The notes under the pieces are model-generated. The model had not been told where the DNA came from, searched no databases, and was given only the letters and a program-made list of their open reading frames with translations. 64,000 nucleotides of DNA from Methanosuratincola petrocarbonis (GTDB lineage Archaea > Thermoproteota > Methanomethylicia > Methanomethylicales > Methanomethylicaceae): the NCBI GenBank assembly GCA_030522375.1, contig CP130488.1:248001-312000 (forward strand). The letters run 5' to 3'. This document shows positions 43,265 through 52,037 of this stretch, one piece after another (position 1 is the first letter of the stretch; each line of letters starts with the position of its first letter). Position numbers and translations under genes: made by a program.

Positions 43265-44384
43265 TTATCCTCCCTGTGAAAATGTTGAATAGAATATGCT
43301 CCAAAAGTACTTTCTTGTTTGCCCTCCCGAAGACCCTGTAGTAATTCTTGCCTGCACATTCGATGTAGTCGCCGATGTCGTATCTTGGGAATAGGCATGA
43401 TGACACTACCAGCCTTCCCCATTCCCCTCTTTTCAGCTCGTGCAGCATCTTCACCTCCTTGCCTTTCATGACCTCTAAGAAATAAGCGTCGTAGTTCGGG
43501 ACGACATAGGGGTTGTTGTCAAGCTGCTGTGCGAAGATCCCTTCAGTGGCTGTGTACATCTCAACGACACTCACGGCTCCGTACAGTGCCTTGATCTTGG
43601 GGGCATGGTAGGTGTGTATCTTGGGCAGGCTGGTGCAGAACGCTGCCTTCAACCTCCAAACTCCCTTTGGCGCCAGTCCGTGTCTCTTCTTCAGGTACCT
43701 GCCGAAAGCGGTGATCACATTTGTTACGCCCATCACCGATCTGACGTCCTTCCCTTTCGCCCTTTCATACACCAGCTCGAACCTCTTTTCCCAGTCCTGC
43801 CTGCTAATCCCGCTTCCAAGCCCATCGATCTCCTCTTGGCTCGGGACGAGCCCAACACTCCCAAGACGCGGGTTATACTTGGCATAAGTCCCTGAGCTGT
43901 ACCCGTACTCTATCCTTCCCCCTCCCGTTTCCTCTGAATCGACTGTTGAAGGGAAGTTTAGGTTCAAGACGCCGCCGTTAAGGAGCTCCTGATCCCCTGT
44001 TCGCAAAGCGTGGTTCACAAGACCCCTCGCACCGACCATCCGCACTTGTTCGAGGTGCGTCCTTGTGGCTGGGATCAGCTTGGGTTTTCCGGTTGTCCCC
44101 CTGGTCATTACCCATCTGATGACTGGCTCGCCCAGGAGCTCTTGGTGCCCCTTGTTTTTCACCCTGTCGAGCCAAGGTTTTAGGCCCTGGTAATCAACAA
44201 CGGGAAATCGATGCCTGTACTCATCAACACCGGAAATCGTCCCTGTGCAATATGCCTGACCGTAGCCAGTTCTGGAGTATAAGTCCGTTAGCCTAGTTAG
44301 GAGCTGGGTCTGGGCTCCTTCCGGATCCTCGAGTGCTCTGTACCATGGCTCTACCACCATCTGAAGCCCTGCAAATCCCTCCAT
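43254..44384 (-). CDS. GH3-family adenylate-forming protein
   Basis: The product is 376 residues from ATG 44384. The adenylation motif is VMTRGTTGKPKLIPATRTH; later MYTATEG and RYDIGDYIECAG correspond to the ATP-binding and hinge motifs of the ANL superfamily. GH3 enzymes couple carboxylic acids to amino acids or thiols through acyl-AMP. The C-terminal subdomain is short here, so the reaction is uncertain. It is downstream of two stand-alone Lrp effector domains. Confidence 0.75.
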   Translation of the reverse strand: MEGFAGLQMVVEPWYRALEDPEGAQTQLLTRLTDLYSRTGYGQAYCTGTISGVDEYRHRFPVVDYQGLKPWLDRVKNKGHQELLGEPVIRWVMTRGTTGKPKLIPATRTHLEQVRMVGARGLVNHALRTGDQELLNGGVLNLNFPSTVDSEETGGGRIEYGYSSGTYAKYNPRLGSVGLVPSQEEIDGLGSGISRQDWEKRFELVYERAKGKDVRSVMGVTNVITAFGRYLKKRHGLAPKGVWRLKAAFCTSLPKIHTYHAPKIKALYGAVSVVEMYTATEGIFAQQLDNNPYVVPNYDAYFLEVMKGKEVKMLHELKRGEWGRLVVSSCLFPRYDIGDYIECAGKNYYRVFGRANKKVLLEHILFNIFTGRIIRA

Positions 44385-44418
44385 CTTGAGACACCAAAAA
44401 AGGGAAACAGCTCCAAAA

Positions 44419-44643
44419 TCAGAGCTCAATTAGCGATTCGGTCTTGTACACTCCCTCGATCGCATTTATCTTCCTAATGAGAGGAGTGATGTCTTCCCTC
44501 TTCTCGACCTCGCAGAATGCGACTATGTCGAACCTCCCAAAAGTAGGGAATGTTTCTACCACTCCTGGTATCTTCTCCAGCTTCTTCACCACGTCCAATA
44601 TGGAGACTTTCTCTGCGTTAATCAGTATGCACACCTGGATCAT
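44419..44643 (-). CDS. Stand-alone Lrp/AsnC effector-binding domain (74 aa)
   Basis: The product consists only of the RAM fold (KLEKIPGVVETFPTFGRFDIVAFCEVE), without the DNA-binding part. Such proteins form oligomers and bind amino acids or metabolites. It is close to a similar 76-residue gene upstream and to the GH3 gene downstream. Confidence 0.85.
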   Translation of the reverse strand: MIQVCILINAEKVSILDVVKKLEKIPGVVETFPTFGRFDIVAFCEVEKREDITPLIRKINAIEGVYKTESLIEL

Positions 44644-44653
44644 CTTTCCAACC

Positions 44654-44884
44654 TCACAGAAGTGTTTCGATCAGCGTCTCGGTCGAGATTACCCCATCTA
44701 TCTTGGCTATCTCATAAACTGCAACCCCGAGCTTTTCCAGATTCTTGAACTCGAACTCGGCGACAATATCGAAAGCGCCAAGCGTTTCGAAAGCCCTTTT
44801 CACGTCTTTCATCTCCTTTATCTTCTCCAGGGCATACGGATCCTTGCCTGGCTTGCAGTGGACAAGAATGCATGCGAGAGGCAT
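44654..44884 (-). CDS. Stand-alone Lrp/AsnC effector-binding domain (76 aa)
   Basis: A second RAM-only protein (KIKEMKDVKRAFETLGAFDIVAEFEF). It resembles the neighbour at about one third of positions by eye, suggesting an old duplication or two subunits of one sensor. It lies 10 bases upstream of its partner in the same operon. Confidence 0.85.
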   Translation of the reverse strand: MPLACILVHCKPGKDPYALEKIKEMKDVKRAFETLGAFDIVAEFEFKNLEKLGVAVYEIAKIDGVISTETLIETLL

Positions 44885-44946
44885 TTCAGGTCACTCCTGT
44901 CTGATTATCGGTCTTTCGCTCTATTTATGCTTCTCTAGATCGACCA

Positions 44947-45837
44947 TCAGCCGAGCTTGGGAAGGAACTTGAAGAGCGGGTGGTCCTTGTCTATCTGCCT
45001 CTCTCCAGAAAGCCTAGCTCCGTATGCCTTAATCGCCTCGACCACTGCCACTGCCTCGAATATGTAGGTTGATGCCTTGAGGGGGCCGTAGATTATGAAA
45101 TCTGCGCCTCCAATCTGCACCATGGTGTTCAAGGCTGCGTTGATCGCCCTCGCGCTCTTTCTGGACACCCTCTTCTTGATCAGAGTTTGATAAGCTGCAT
45201 TCGACGGCGCGCACCCGCACGGTAGACCCAACTCCTTCCTTATCAGTTTCATAGACTCGACTGCGAGGTGGGTGCTGGTGAAGTCGATTATCCCGACATC
45301 GACAGCAGCCCCTTCGACCCCTGCAGATTCGCACTTGCCCAAGAGCACGTCCTTGAGCAGCGCCAACTTCTCTTCCGGGTAGACGGACGACGGGTCTAGG
45401 GTCTGGATTATTGCAAACCTGATCTTGTTGGCGCTCAGCTCGGAAAGCTCTGTCTCGGTTGTGCATGTTGACACTGAGTTCACGCCGCACCTTGCATTGA
45501 TCCCTATTTCCAGAGCCTTCCTATACCCTGCAACCCGCGTCTCCTCGTTAAGGCCGCCGATCAGAAGCGGGCTTTCGGTCAACTCGGAGAGCATGCCGAT
45601 GTACTTGCACATCGCTTCGGGCGTCTCGGCAATAACATCGATAGCATGCGGCAACCCAACGCGCCTCGCAATCCTCTCTGCAGTCTCCAGTTCGCTTTCG
45701 ACCCTCTTCCTATTGACCTCGCCCGTCCGGTGATCGGAGACCTTCTTGTCGCCTCTGTAGAAGAGGCTCCCTATGAGGACTGGCTTTCCGAAGACCCCGA
45801 ATTTTGCATCCCCCAGCATATATGGCGGTGCCCTCAT
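44947..45837 (-). CDS. MtrH-like methyltetrahydropterin methyltransferase
   Basis: The product is 296 residues from ATG 45837, which overlaps the MetE stop by 4 bases. It follows the MtrH family: FGKPVLIGSLFYRGDKKV at the N-terminus, a TIM barrel with DVIAETPEAMCKYIGML, LLIGGLNEETRVAGYRKAL and CGCAPSNAAYQ. MtrH transfers the methyl group between tetrahydromethanopterin (or a related pterin) and a corrinoid. Clustering with a corrinoid protein and core MetE suggests it charges the corrinoid in methionine synthesis. Only a single mtr subunit is present. Confidence 0.82.
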   Translation of the reverse strand: MRAPPYMLGDAKFGVFGKPVLIGSLFYRGDKKVSDHRTGEVNRKRVESELETAERIARRVGLPHAIDVIAETPEAMCKYIGMLSELTESPLLIGGLNEETRVAGYRKALEIGINARCGVNSVSTCTTETELSELSANKIRFAIIQTLDPSSVYPEEKLALLKDVLLGKCESAGVEGAAVDVGIIDFTSTHLAVESMKLIRKELGLPCGCAPSNAAYQTLIKKRVSRKSARAINAALNTMVQIGGADFIIYGPLKASTYIFEAVAVVEAIKAYGARLSGERQIDKDHPLFKFLPKLG

Positions 45838-46712
45838 CTTGCCTCTTCCTCCGCCTCCCTGACTGCCCTGACCATCTCCCTCAGCTTCCCGACTGCAACC
45901 GCCCTGTCGAGCGCCCGCAATCCGCAGTCGGGGTGCACCCATGCTATGTTTTCAGGTTTATAGGCTGCAAAAAGCCTGTCCAGCAGCTGCCTGATTGCGC
46001 CCTTTTCCTCGACCTTGTTCTCCATGGAGCTAACGCATCCTGCACCGAGCTTCTTCCCATGATCCTCGATCGCTTTCCTGTCTACAGCATCGAAGTTGCC
46101 TGGGTTGTCCTTGAAGGCGAAGCTGAGTATGTCTAACCCATCGATCCTCACGATCTCCCGGAATGATCTCTTCAGATTGCCGCATACGTGTAGTGCCTTT
46201 ACGCCCTTCACATTGGAAGTGACCGACTCAAGAGCTCTCTTAGCAAGGTCCATCGGGGCTCCTATTGAGAAGCTGGGCTCATCAAACTGGAAGGTGGTGA
46301 AGCCGTGCTTGCTTATGATCTCAGCCTCGACTGCAAGCGCCTCCCCAATGTCTGTATACAGCTTTTCATCGCGGAAACCGCTGTATGGCGCGCTAGGTGT
46401 GAGCTCTGAGAAGAAAGCCATCGTCACAGGGCCCGTTATTATGGCTTTGACCTCGCAAGTTCCCAAAGCGGTCCTTTTTGCATGGATCAGGTCTTGAACC
46501 AACGGGGTCTCCTCTGGTGGGCAGACCTTCCCTGTAATCATCGTCCTTCCGTCTTTGATCTCGAATCCCGGTATGTGGTCAGCAAAGTATGCGACCATGT
46601 CCTTCCTTGTCTGCCCGTCGCTAATGATGTCGATCCCTGCCTCGATCTGATCCCTGACAGCGCTCTCGATAGCCTCCAGCCCCGAACCCGTAACCGGGTG
46701 GCTGCCGATCAC
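45834..46712 (-). CDS. Cobalamin-independent-type methionine synthase core (archaeal core MetE)
   Basis: The product is 292 residues, corresponding to the C-terminal half of bacterial MetE. Zinc ligands seen are H175 and C177 (ALHVCGN) and C263 (VHPDCGL); the glutamate expected near 199 appears to be an alanine. Other landmarks are VIGSHP at the start, the IISDGQTRKDM strand and QFDEPS. Archaeal core MetE lacks the folate-binding half and takes methyl groups from corrinoids. The start is GTG, 9 bases after the corrinoid protein gene. Confidence 0.85.
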   Translation of the reverse strand: MIGSHPVTGSGLEAIESAVRDQIEAGIDIISDGQTRKDMVAYFADHIPGFEIKDGRTMITGKVCPPEETPLVQDLIHAKRTALGTCEVKAIITGPVTMAFFSELTPSAPYSGFRDEKLYTDIGEALAVEAEIISKHGFTTFQFDEPSFSIGAPMDLAKRALESVTSNVKGVKALHVCGNLKRSFREIVRIDGLDILSFAFKDNPGNFDAVDRKAIEDHGKKLGAGCVSSMENKVEEKGAIRQLLDRLFAAYKPENIAWVHPDCGLRALDRAVAVGKLREMVRAVREAEEEAR

Positions 46713-46720
46713 TGTCGTCT

Positions 46721-47368
46721 TTATCTTCTTGATGCCTTCTCCCCCCCGAGCATCTCCCTTGCTATCCTGACTGCTTCCTTTGCGTCAACTCCGTAAGCAT
46801 CAGCGCCTATCTCCATCGCGATCTTTTCACTCATAGCAGCTCCGCCGACCATGAACCTGACTGAAGGGTTGTTCGCCTTAACCTTCTTTATTATTTCGGC
46901 TGCCTTTCTCACGTCGGAAGTGAGCAGGACCGAGAGGCCTATGACCTGTACGCTGTTCGCGGCGCTCTGGACCTTGTCGGGCGTTAGCATAGTCCCGAGA
47001 TCCAACACATCAAAGCCATCCGAGACGAGCATTGCCGCAACAAGCGTTTTGCCTATGTCGTGCGGGCCCAGCGACCCGATTGCGAGCCTCCCCTTGCCTG
47101 CCCTTGCTATGCCGCCTCGACTCTGAATGGCTGGTATGACCAAATTCAGCGCTACCTTTGCGGCGTTGGCCGCCCTCATTACCTCAGGCAAGAACAGCTC
47201 TTGCGCCTCGAAGAGATCCCCGACCTCTTTCAACCCCTCTGCTATCAGATCCGCTATCCTGACCGGATCTTCGCCGTTGTTCAAGAGCTGCTTTGTCGCC
47301 TCAAGAGCCGTCCTCGAATCCTGGCTGATTAAGGCATCCTTTAGCCTTTTAAGAAGGTCGTCGGACAA
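46721..47368 (-). CDS. Corrinoid-binding methyl carrier protein (MtaC/MtbC-like)
   Basis: The product is 215 residues. The N-terminal helical cap (DPVRIADLIAEGLKEVGDLFEAQELFLPEVM) is followed by the B12-binding Rossmann domain with GPHDIGKTLVAAMLVSDGFDVLDLG. H103 would be the lower cobalt ligand. It is the first gene of the methyl-transfer operon, upstream of core MetE and MtrH-like genes. Confidence 0.9.
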   Translation of the reverse strand: MSDDLLKRLKDALISQDSRTALEATKQLLNNGEDPVRIADLIAEGLKEVGDLFEAQELFLPEVMRAANAAKVALNLVIPAIQSRGGIARAGKGRLAIGSLGPHDIGKTLVAAMLVSDGFDVLDLGTMLTPDKVQSAANSVQVIGLSVLLTSDVRKAAEIIKKVKANNPSVRFMVGGAAMSEKIAMEIGADAYGVDAKEAVRIAREMLGGEKASRR

Positions 47369-47418
47369 TTTTCCCCCTCCAGCATTTTAGGATTATCGAC
47401 CCCTCAAGCTTATCCCGC

Positions 47419-47433
47419 AAAAAGTTAAATAGA
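47419..47433. promoter_or_regulatory. Shared TATA-like region between the corrinoid operon and the ACT gene
   Basis: AAAAAGTTAAATAGA reads as GTTAAATAG on the plus strand and CTATTTAAC on the minus strand. It lies about 40-50 bases from both divergent genes, so it could serve either or both. Confidence 0.4.
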
Positions 47434-47473
47434 TTTTCTTTTCATTCAACCAATGTTCCCTCTGGTGTAGTCT

Positions 47474-47734
47474 ATGGAAAACAAATACTTGGTGGCAATC
47501 GCGGTTGGACCTGATAGGCCCGGTCTCATCTCTGAGATAACTTCTGTGATAGCTGACTTCGGCTACAACATCGAAGAAATGGATCAGGTTGTGATGAAAG
47601 AGATCTTTATCCTGGCACTCCTGATCAACATCTCTATAAAAGTAGGTGCGCTTGAAGAACTCCGGAGGAAGCTGTCCCACAGGTGTAGCGAATTGGGACT
47701 AGAGGTGACATTCTATTACGCTGGATCAAAGTAA
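47474..47734 (+). CDS. ACT-domain protein
   Basis: An 86-residue protein with a single ACT fold (VGPDRPGLISEITSVIADFGYNIEEMDQ). It resembles the glycine-cleavage or SerB type of regulator, binding amino acids. It lies 4 bases before the SerB gene, which itself starts with an ACT domain. Confidence 0.88.
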   Translation: MENKYLVAIAVGPDRPGLISEITSVIADFGYNIEEMDQVVMKEIFILALLINISIKVGALEELRRKLSHRCSELGLEVTFYYAGSK

Positions 47735-47738
47735 GATA

Positions 47739-48650
47739 GTGCTGACTGTGGTGGGTAAAGACAGACCAGGGATTGTTGCTGCTGTTTCGGGAGTGCTTGC
47801 ACGATTCCATGCAAACATATTGAAGACGAGGGCTGCGACAGTTTTCAACGACCTTTTCGCAATGGTGATGGTCGTAGAGACACGTTATGCAACGATTAAT
47901 AAAGCAGATCTGATAAACATACTGAAAAGGAGCTGCGATGGTATCGGGCTAGCTCTGGCAGCCGAGAACTGCGAGAGCTATAAATGCGGAAAGAAAGTGA
48001 TCGTATTCGACCTAGACGGGACTTTGATCGACCAAGAAGTGATTGAAGAGCTGGCAAAGGCTGCTGGCGTTGGAGAAGAGGTCAAGCGGATTACCAGGCT
48101 CGCCATGGAGGGGAAGATGAACTTCCTTGAGGCTCTCAGGAGGCGGGTCAGCCTGCTTCGCGGTCTCCCCACGTCGAAGCTTGATGAGATAAAGAATTCC
48201 ATAGTGATTACGCCAGGCGTCGTTGACCTGATAAGCCAACTCAAATCAAGGGGTTTCGTAGTCGGCATAGTGACTGGGGGATTCGATTTTGTGGCCGAAC
48301 ACGTGGGACGTATGATCGGGGCAGACTATGTCTTCAGCAACAGGCTTCTAAGCAAGGACGGGATCTTGACGGGCGAGGTCGAGGGCGAAATGACCGGCCC
48401 CGAGGCAAAGCTGAATGCGATCAGGAAGATAGCCAGAGACCTCGGCATTGGGCTTGAGTCATGCGTTGCAGTCGGGGATGGCGCGAATGACCTATTCATG
48501 ATAGAAAATGTGGGGCTAGGAGTCGGATTCAAGGCTAAGCTGGTCGTCAGGGAAAAGGCTCCAGCATTGATAAATACCGATGACATACGGGTGCTGCTAG
48601 CTCTGATTGGCTGCATCCAACTCAAAGATGATATCCTTAAAAGGATTTGA
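47739..48650 (+). CDS. serB: Phosphoserine phosphatase with N-terminal ACT domain
   Basis: The product is 303 residues. Residues 1-80 form an ACT domain (VVGKDRPGIVAAVSGVLARF). The HAD phosphatase part has VFDLDGTLID (nucleophile aspartate about residue 92), VTGGFD and GDGANDLFM. It makes serine from phosphoserine. The GTG start directly follows the previous gene, and a stop lies upstream in frame, so the start is firm. Confidence 0.92.
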   Translation: MLTVVGKDRPGIVAAVSGVLARFHANILKTRAATVFNDLFAMVMVVETRYATINKADLINILKRSCDGIGLALAAENCESYKCGKKVIVFDLDGTLIDQEVIEELAKAAGVGEEVKRITRLAMEGKMNFLEALRRRVSLLRGLPTSKLDEIKNSIVITPGVVDLISQLKSRGFVVGIVTGGFDFVAEHVGRMIGADYVFSNRLLSKDGILTGEVEGEMTGPEAKLNAIRKIARDLGIGLESCVAVGDGANDLFMIENVGLGVGFKAKLVVREKAPALINTDDIRVLLALIGCIQLKDDILKRI

Positions 48651-48845
48651 TGAAGCATTCGATTTTCCAGCATATTCTCCAGTTTGGGATGAGCCGAAGC
48701 ATCCATAACGATCCAGCCCAAACTTAGACACCTGACTAAATACAGCCGAATATGCCGCCACAGGAATACTCGCCCCCTCGGAGGCATGCCGACCCCACCC
48801 AAAAAGTACATATAATCTGGAATATGAAACCTTAAGGGTGGTTTG
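48651..48845. other. Intergenic region between serB and thioredoxin
   Basis: 195 bases without a coding frame. It holds a TATA-like element GTACATATAATC at 48806-48817, about 30-40 bases upstream of the thioredoxin start, suggesting a nearly leaderless transcript. Nothing else is seen. Confidence 0.5.
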
Positions 48846-49262
48846 ATGGGGTTTGACTGGGACGAAGAACTCAAAAAGATAAAAGAGAGGAAACTACAGG
48901 AGATAACTTCAAAGAAGGGAGATGAAAAAGAATTGTCAATGGAAAAAGAAATTACGGTAACAGACGGGAACTTCGAAAGCATAATAACGAATACGAACTC
49001 GCTGGTGGTGATTGACTTCTGGGCAACATGGTGCGGACCTTGCATGTACATGGTTCCGATCTTCGAGAAGATCGCCAGGAAGTATGCTGGGAAGGCGGTG
49101 TTCGGCAGGATGAATGTCGATGAGAACCCTATAGTGCCCGGAAGGTTGGGCATCTATGGGATCCCGACTTTCGTATTCTTCAAGAATGGGAAAGAAATCG
49201 ACAGGATGGTAGGCGCGACCAGCGAGGCAAACCTGGAAGAGATGATAAAGAAACATCTCTAA
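48846..49262 (+). CDS. Thioredoxin
   Basis: The product is 138 residues. A charged N-terminal extension (DWDEELKKIKERKLQ) of about 35 residues precedes the thioredoxin fold with WCGPCMYMVP, NVDENP and the cis-proline region GIPTFVFF. It reduces disulfides. The extension may dock it to a partner. ATG 48846 follows a TATA-like element. Confidence 0.92.
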   Translation: MGFDWDEELKKIKERKLQEITSKKGDEKELSMEKEITVTDGNFESIITNTNSLVVIDFWATWCGPCMYMVPIFEKIARKYAGKAVFGRMNVDENPIVPGRLGIYGIPTFVFFKNGKEIDRMVGATSEANLEEMIKKHL

Positions 49263-49362
49263 CTGACGCCTTTTTACCTCTTTACCAACATGGCGCAAAA
49301 CCCGCACCATTTACTTAATGTATGGATATGTCTACTGCTGGCTGGTAAGAAACCTTAATATG

Positions 49363-49374
49363 GTCTATAAATTC
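49363..49374 (+). promoter_or_regulatory. TATA box for the glucan phosphorylase gene
   Basis: GTCTATAAATTC lies about 35 bases upstream of ATG 49402, giving a predicted transcription start near 49396. Confidence 0.5.
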
Positions 49375-49401
49375 ACTCTGTGACTGCAGTGATCTGCCTG
49401 G

Positions 49402-51111
49402 ATGATCTTTGGGGTCTGGAATGGTGATGCGATGATGCTAGTCAACAGCTTCGATAGAAACCGAACCGGCATCGCTTATTTCTCCATGGAGATCGCTCTT
49501 GATAGCGACATACCGACCTATGCAGGAGGGCTAGGTGTACTTGCAGGTGACACCGTCAGGTCTGCTGCCGACCTGAAAGTGCCTCTGGTGGCTGTATCAC
49601 TAGTCAGCCGGAAAGGCTACTTCACCCAGAAGCTCAGCGCAAAAGGGGAACAGACTGAGTTGCCCTCGGACTGGGACCCTTCAAAGCGGGCTGAGGAGCT
49701 GCCTGTGAGGGCTACCGTTAAGATCGAGGACAGGGACGTGCAAGTAAGAGCTTTCCACTACCAGGTTTCTAGCCCCAAAGGGGGAAACGTGCCGGTTTTG
49801 CTCCTGGACACTGATCTGGTTGAAAACCAGCCCGGTGATAGGGAAATAACGCATTACCTCTACGGTGGGGACTTGGAGTACCGGCTGAAACAAGAGGTCG
49901 TGCTCGGGATAGGCGGCGTCCGGATATTGAACGCCCTCGGCTTCAGAATAAGACGTTACCATATGAACGAGGGGCACTCTGCACTGCTGTCGCTCGAGCT
50001 ACTCAGGGAGAACCAGCTCGATGCAAAGCGGGTGAAGAGCATGTGCATCTTCACCACCCATACCCCGGTTGAGGCGGCTTTTGACAAGTTCGAGTACCCG
50101 ATGATCGACCGTGTGTTGGGAGATCTAGTCCCTAAAGACGTGATAAGGCAGTATGGAGGGGGAGAAAGGCTGAACATGACCTTGCTAGCTCTAAACCTCA
50201 GCGATTATGTCAACGGGGTATCCAGGAGGTATGGGGAGTACTCCACAAGCCTCTTCCCTGGCTACAAGGTTCATGCCATAACTAACGGTGTGCATTCGTT
50301 CACTTGGACATGTGCGCATTTCAAGAGGCTTTATGACAGGTACCTCCCGGGCTGGGCGGATGAGCCAAGCTTCCTGACCAGGGTAACGACGATCCCGGAC
50401 AAGGAGATACTCGAGGCCCACAGGGAAGCAAAAGAGGATCTATTGACCTGCGTGAGGACAATGACCGGAATTGAAATGGATCCGCGCGTTCTCACGATAG
50501 GGTTTGCAAGGAGGGCCACGGGGTACAAGCGCCCGAATCTGATCTTCTCAGATGTTGATCGCCTCCGGAAGATTGCACGGCGTTGGGGGCTTCAGATCAT
50601 CTTCGCGGGCAAGTCTCACCCAAAGGACGAAACTGGTAAACTGATGATCAAGCAGATATTCCGTTATATGGAAGAGCTGAAAGATGACATAAAGATGGTT
50701 TACCTCGAGAACTACGACCTCGCCCTCTCCAAGCTCATGGTCTCCGGAGTCGATGTGTGGCTGAATACGCCCCAACCCCCTATGGAGGCCTCTGGGACGA
50801 GCGGGATGAAGGCTGCACACAATGGGGTACTCAATTTCAGCGTATTGGATGGCTGGTGGGTAGAGGGGTGGATAGAAAATGTCACCGGGTGGGCAATAGG
50901 TCCACACCCACACGAGAACGTCACTCCCGAAGAGAGGAAGCAGCAGGAAAAGGAGGATCTTTACAACAAGCTGAACTACATCATATGCCCCGCCTACTAC
51001 GACAGGGTAGACGATTGGGCGGACATGATGCAGAACTCAATAGGCATCCTGGCATCGTACTTCAACAGCCACCGGATGATGCGCCGCTACGTGACTGACG
51101 CATACCTCTGA
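49402..51111 (+). CDS. glgP: Alpha-glucan phosphorylase, short archaeal type (GT35)
   Basis: The product is 569 residues, shorter than enteric glycogen phosphorylase (about 800) but usual for this family. IAYFSMEIALDSDIPTYAGGLGVLAGD at the N-terminus, ATGYKRPNLI, and the PLP lysine in GTSGMKAAHNG near residue 470. It releases glucose-1-phosphate from glucans. ATG 49432 or 49435 could be the true start, as homologues often begin close to there. Confidence 0.93.
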   Translation: MIFGVWNGDAMMLVNSFDRNRTGIAYFSMEIALDSDIPTYAGGLGVLAGDTVRSAADLKVPLVAVSLVSRKGYFTQKLSAKGEQTELPSDWDPSKRAEELPVRATVKIEDRDVQVRAFHYQVSSPKGGNVPVLLLDTDLVENQPGDREITHYLYGGDLEYRLKQEVVLGIGGVRILNALGFRIRRYHMNEGHSALLSLELLRENQLDAKRVKSMCIFTTHTPVEAAFDKFEYPMIDRVLGDLVPKDVIRQYGGGERLNMTLLALNLSDYVNGVSRRYGEYSTSLFPGYKVHAITNGVHSFTWTCAHFKRLYDRYLPGWADEPSFLTRVTTIPDKEILEAHREAKEDLLTCVRTMTGIEMDPRVLTIGFARRATGYKRPNLIFSDVDRLRKIARRWGLQIIFAGKSHPKDETGKLMIKQIFRYMEELKDDIKMVYLENYDLALSKLMVSGVDVWLNTPQPPMEASGTSGMKAAHNGVLNFSVLDGWWVEGWIENVTGWAIGPHPHENVTPEERKQQEKEDLYNKLNYIICPAYYDRVDDWADMMQNSIGILASYFNSHRMMRRYVTDAYL

Positions 51112-51161
51112 TCCAGAAAACTCTTTAGTAGGCAAGGCTTTCTTTAGCTAGGTGTTTTGAC

Positions 51162-51929
51162 ATGAAGTGCATCGATCCCCATACCCACACATACTTCCGA
51201 GGCCCAGAGGATCTTGAACTGATGTCTGTCTCAGGGGTCGAGGGAGTGGTTCTATGCTCTTATTTCCCCATTCAGCCGACTGGAGCATCGACAGTCTTCG
51301 ACTTCTTCAAGTTTCTGGCTGAGGAGGAGGCTGCCAGGTTAGCCTCCTATGGCATAGACTTCAGGCTGGCTATGGGCATACACCCCAAGTTCATCCCGAA
51401 GTATGAGCTCGACCTCGCGATCGAACGCGTGCTGGCCATTTTTGACAACGCCTTGGCCAATGCACTTGGGGAGGTAGGTCTTGAGACAGGAAGCGAGGAC
51501 GAAGTAGAGATCTTAGTCAAGCAGCTCCGTATAGCCAACGAGTACGACCGCCCGGTGATAGTCTACACGCCCCAAAAGAACAAGGAAACTGTAGTTGAGA
51601 GGCTCTTGCAAATCCTAAAGGAAGAGTGCGCCGAACCCTCGCGGGTAGTGGTTGACCACCTTACCCCGCCACTTGTGCCGAAAGTAAGGGAACTGGGCTT
51701 CAACGTTGGTCTCACGGTGCAGCAGGGGAAGCTTACCCCGTGCGATGTAAAGGAAGTTGTCGAGAAGCACGGTCCGGAGGGGATAATCGTCAACAGCGGG
51801 CTGGGGTGCGAGCCGTCCGACCCGCTAGCCGTCCTGAGAACTGCGAAGTATCTTGACAGGTCTGGAATAGGGGGCAGGGATGTCCAGCTGGTGACCTATT
51901 CGAACGCAAGGTCCGTAATTTGGTTCTGA
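51162..51929 (+). CDS. TatD-like metal-dependent hydrolase
   Basis: The product is 255 residues in a TIM barrel. DPHTHTYFRG carries the two metal histidines, GIHPKFIPK, GEVGLETG with the bridging glutamate, and VVDHL. TatD family members are 3'-5' DNA or amide hydrolases; the archaeal branch is uncharacterised. It follows glgP by about 50 bases. Confidence 0.85.
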   Translation: MKCIDPHTHTYFRGPEDLELMSVSGVEGVVLCSYFPIQPTGASTVFDFFKFLAEEEAARLASYGIDFRLAMGIHPKFIPKYELDLAIERVLAIFDNALANALGEVGLETGSEDEVEILVKQLRIANEYDRPVIVYTPQKNKETVVERLLQILKEECAEPSRVVVDHLTPPLVPKVRELGFNVGLTVQQGKLTPCDVKEVVEKHGPEGIIVNSGLGCEPSDPLAVLRTAKYLDRSGIGGRDVQLVTYSNARSVIWF

Positions 51930-52037
51930 TGGCAAGATCTGTCGAGAAAAAGGGAGTGGAAGCAGAATGCGATTTGACTTGCGGCATCCCGCCATGCAAT
52001 TCTTCATGGAAGGCCAGGTAGACTTTGAGGTGCACTG

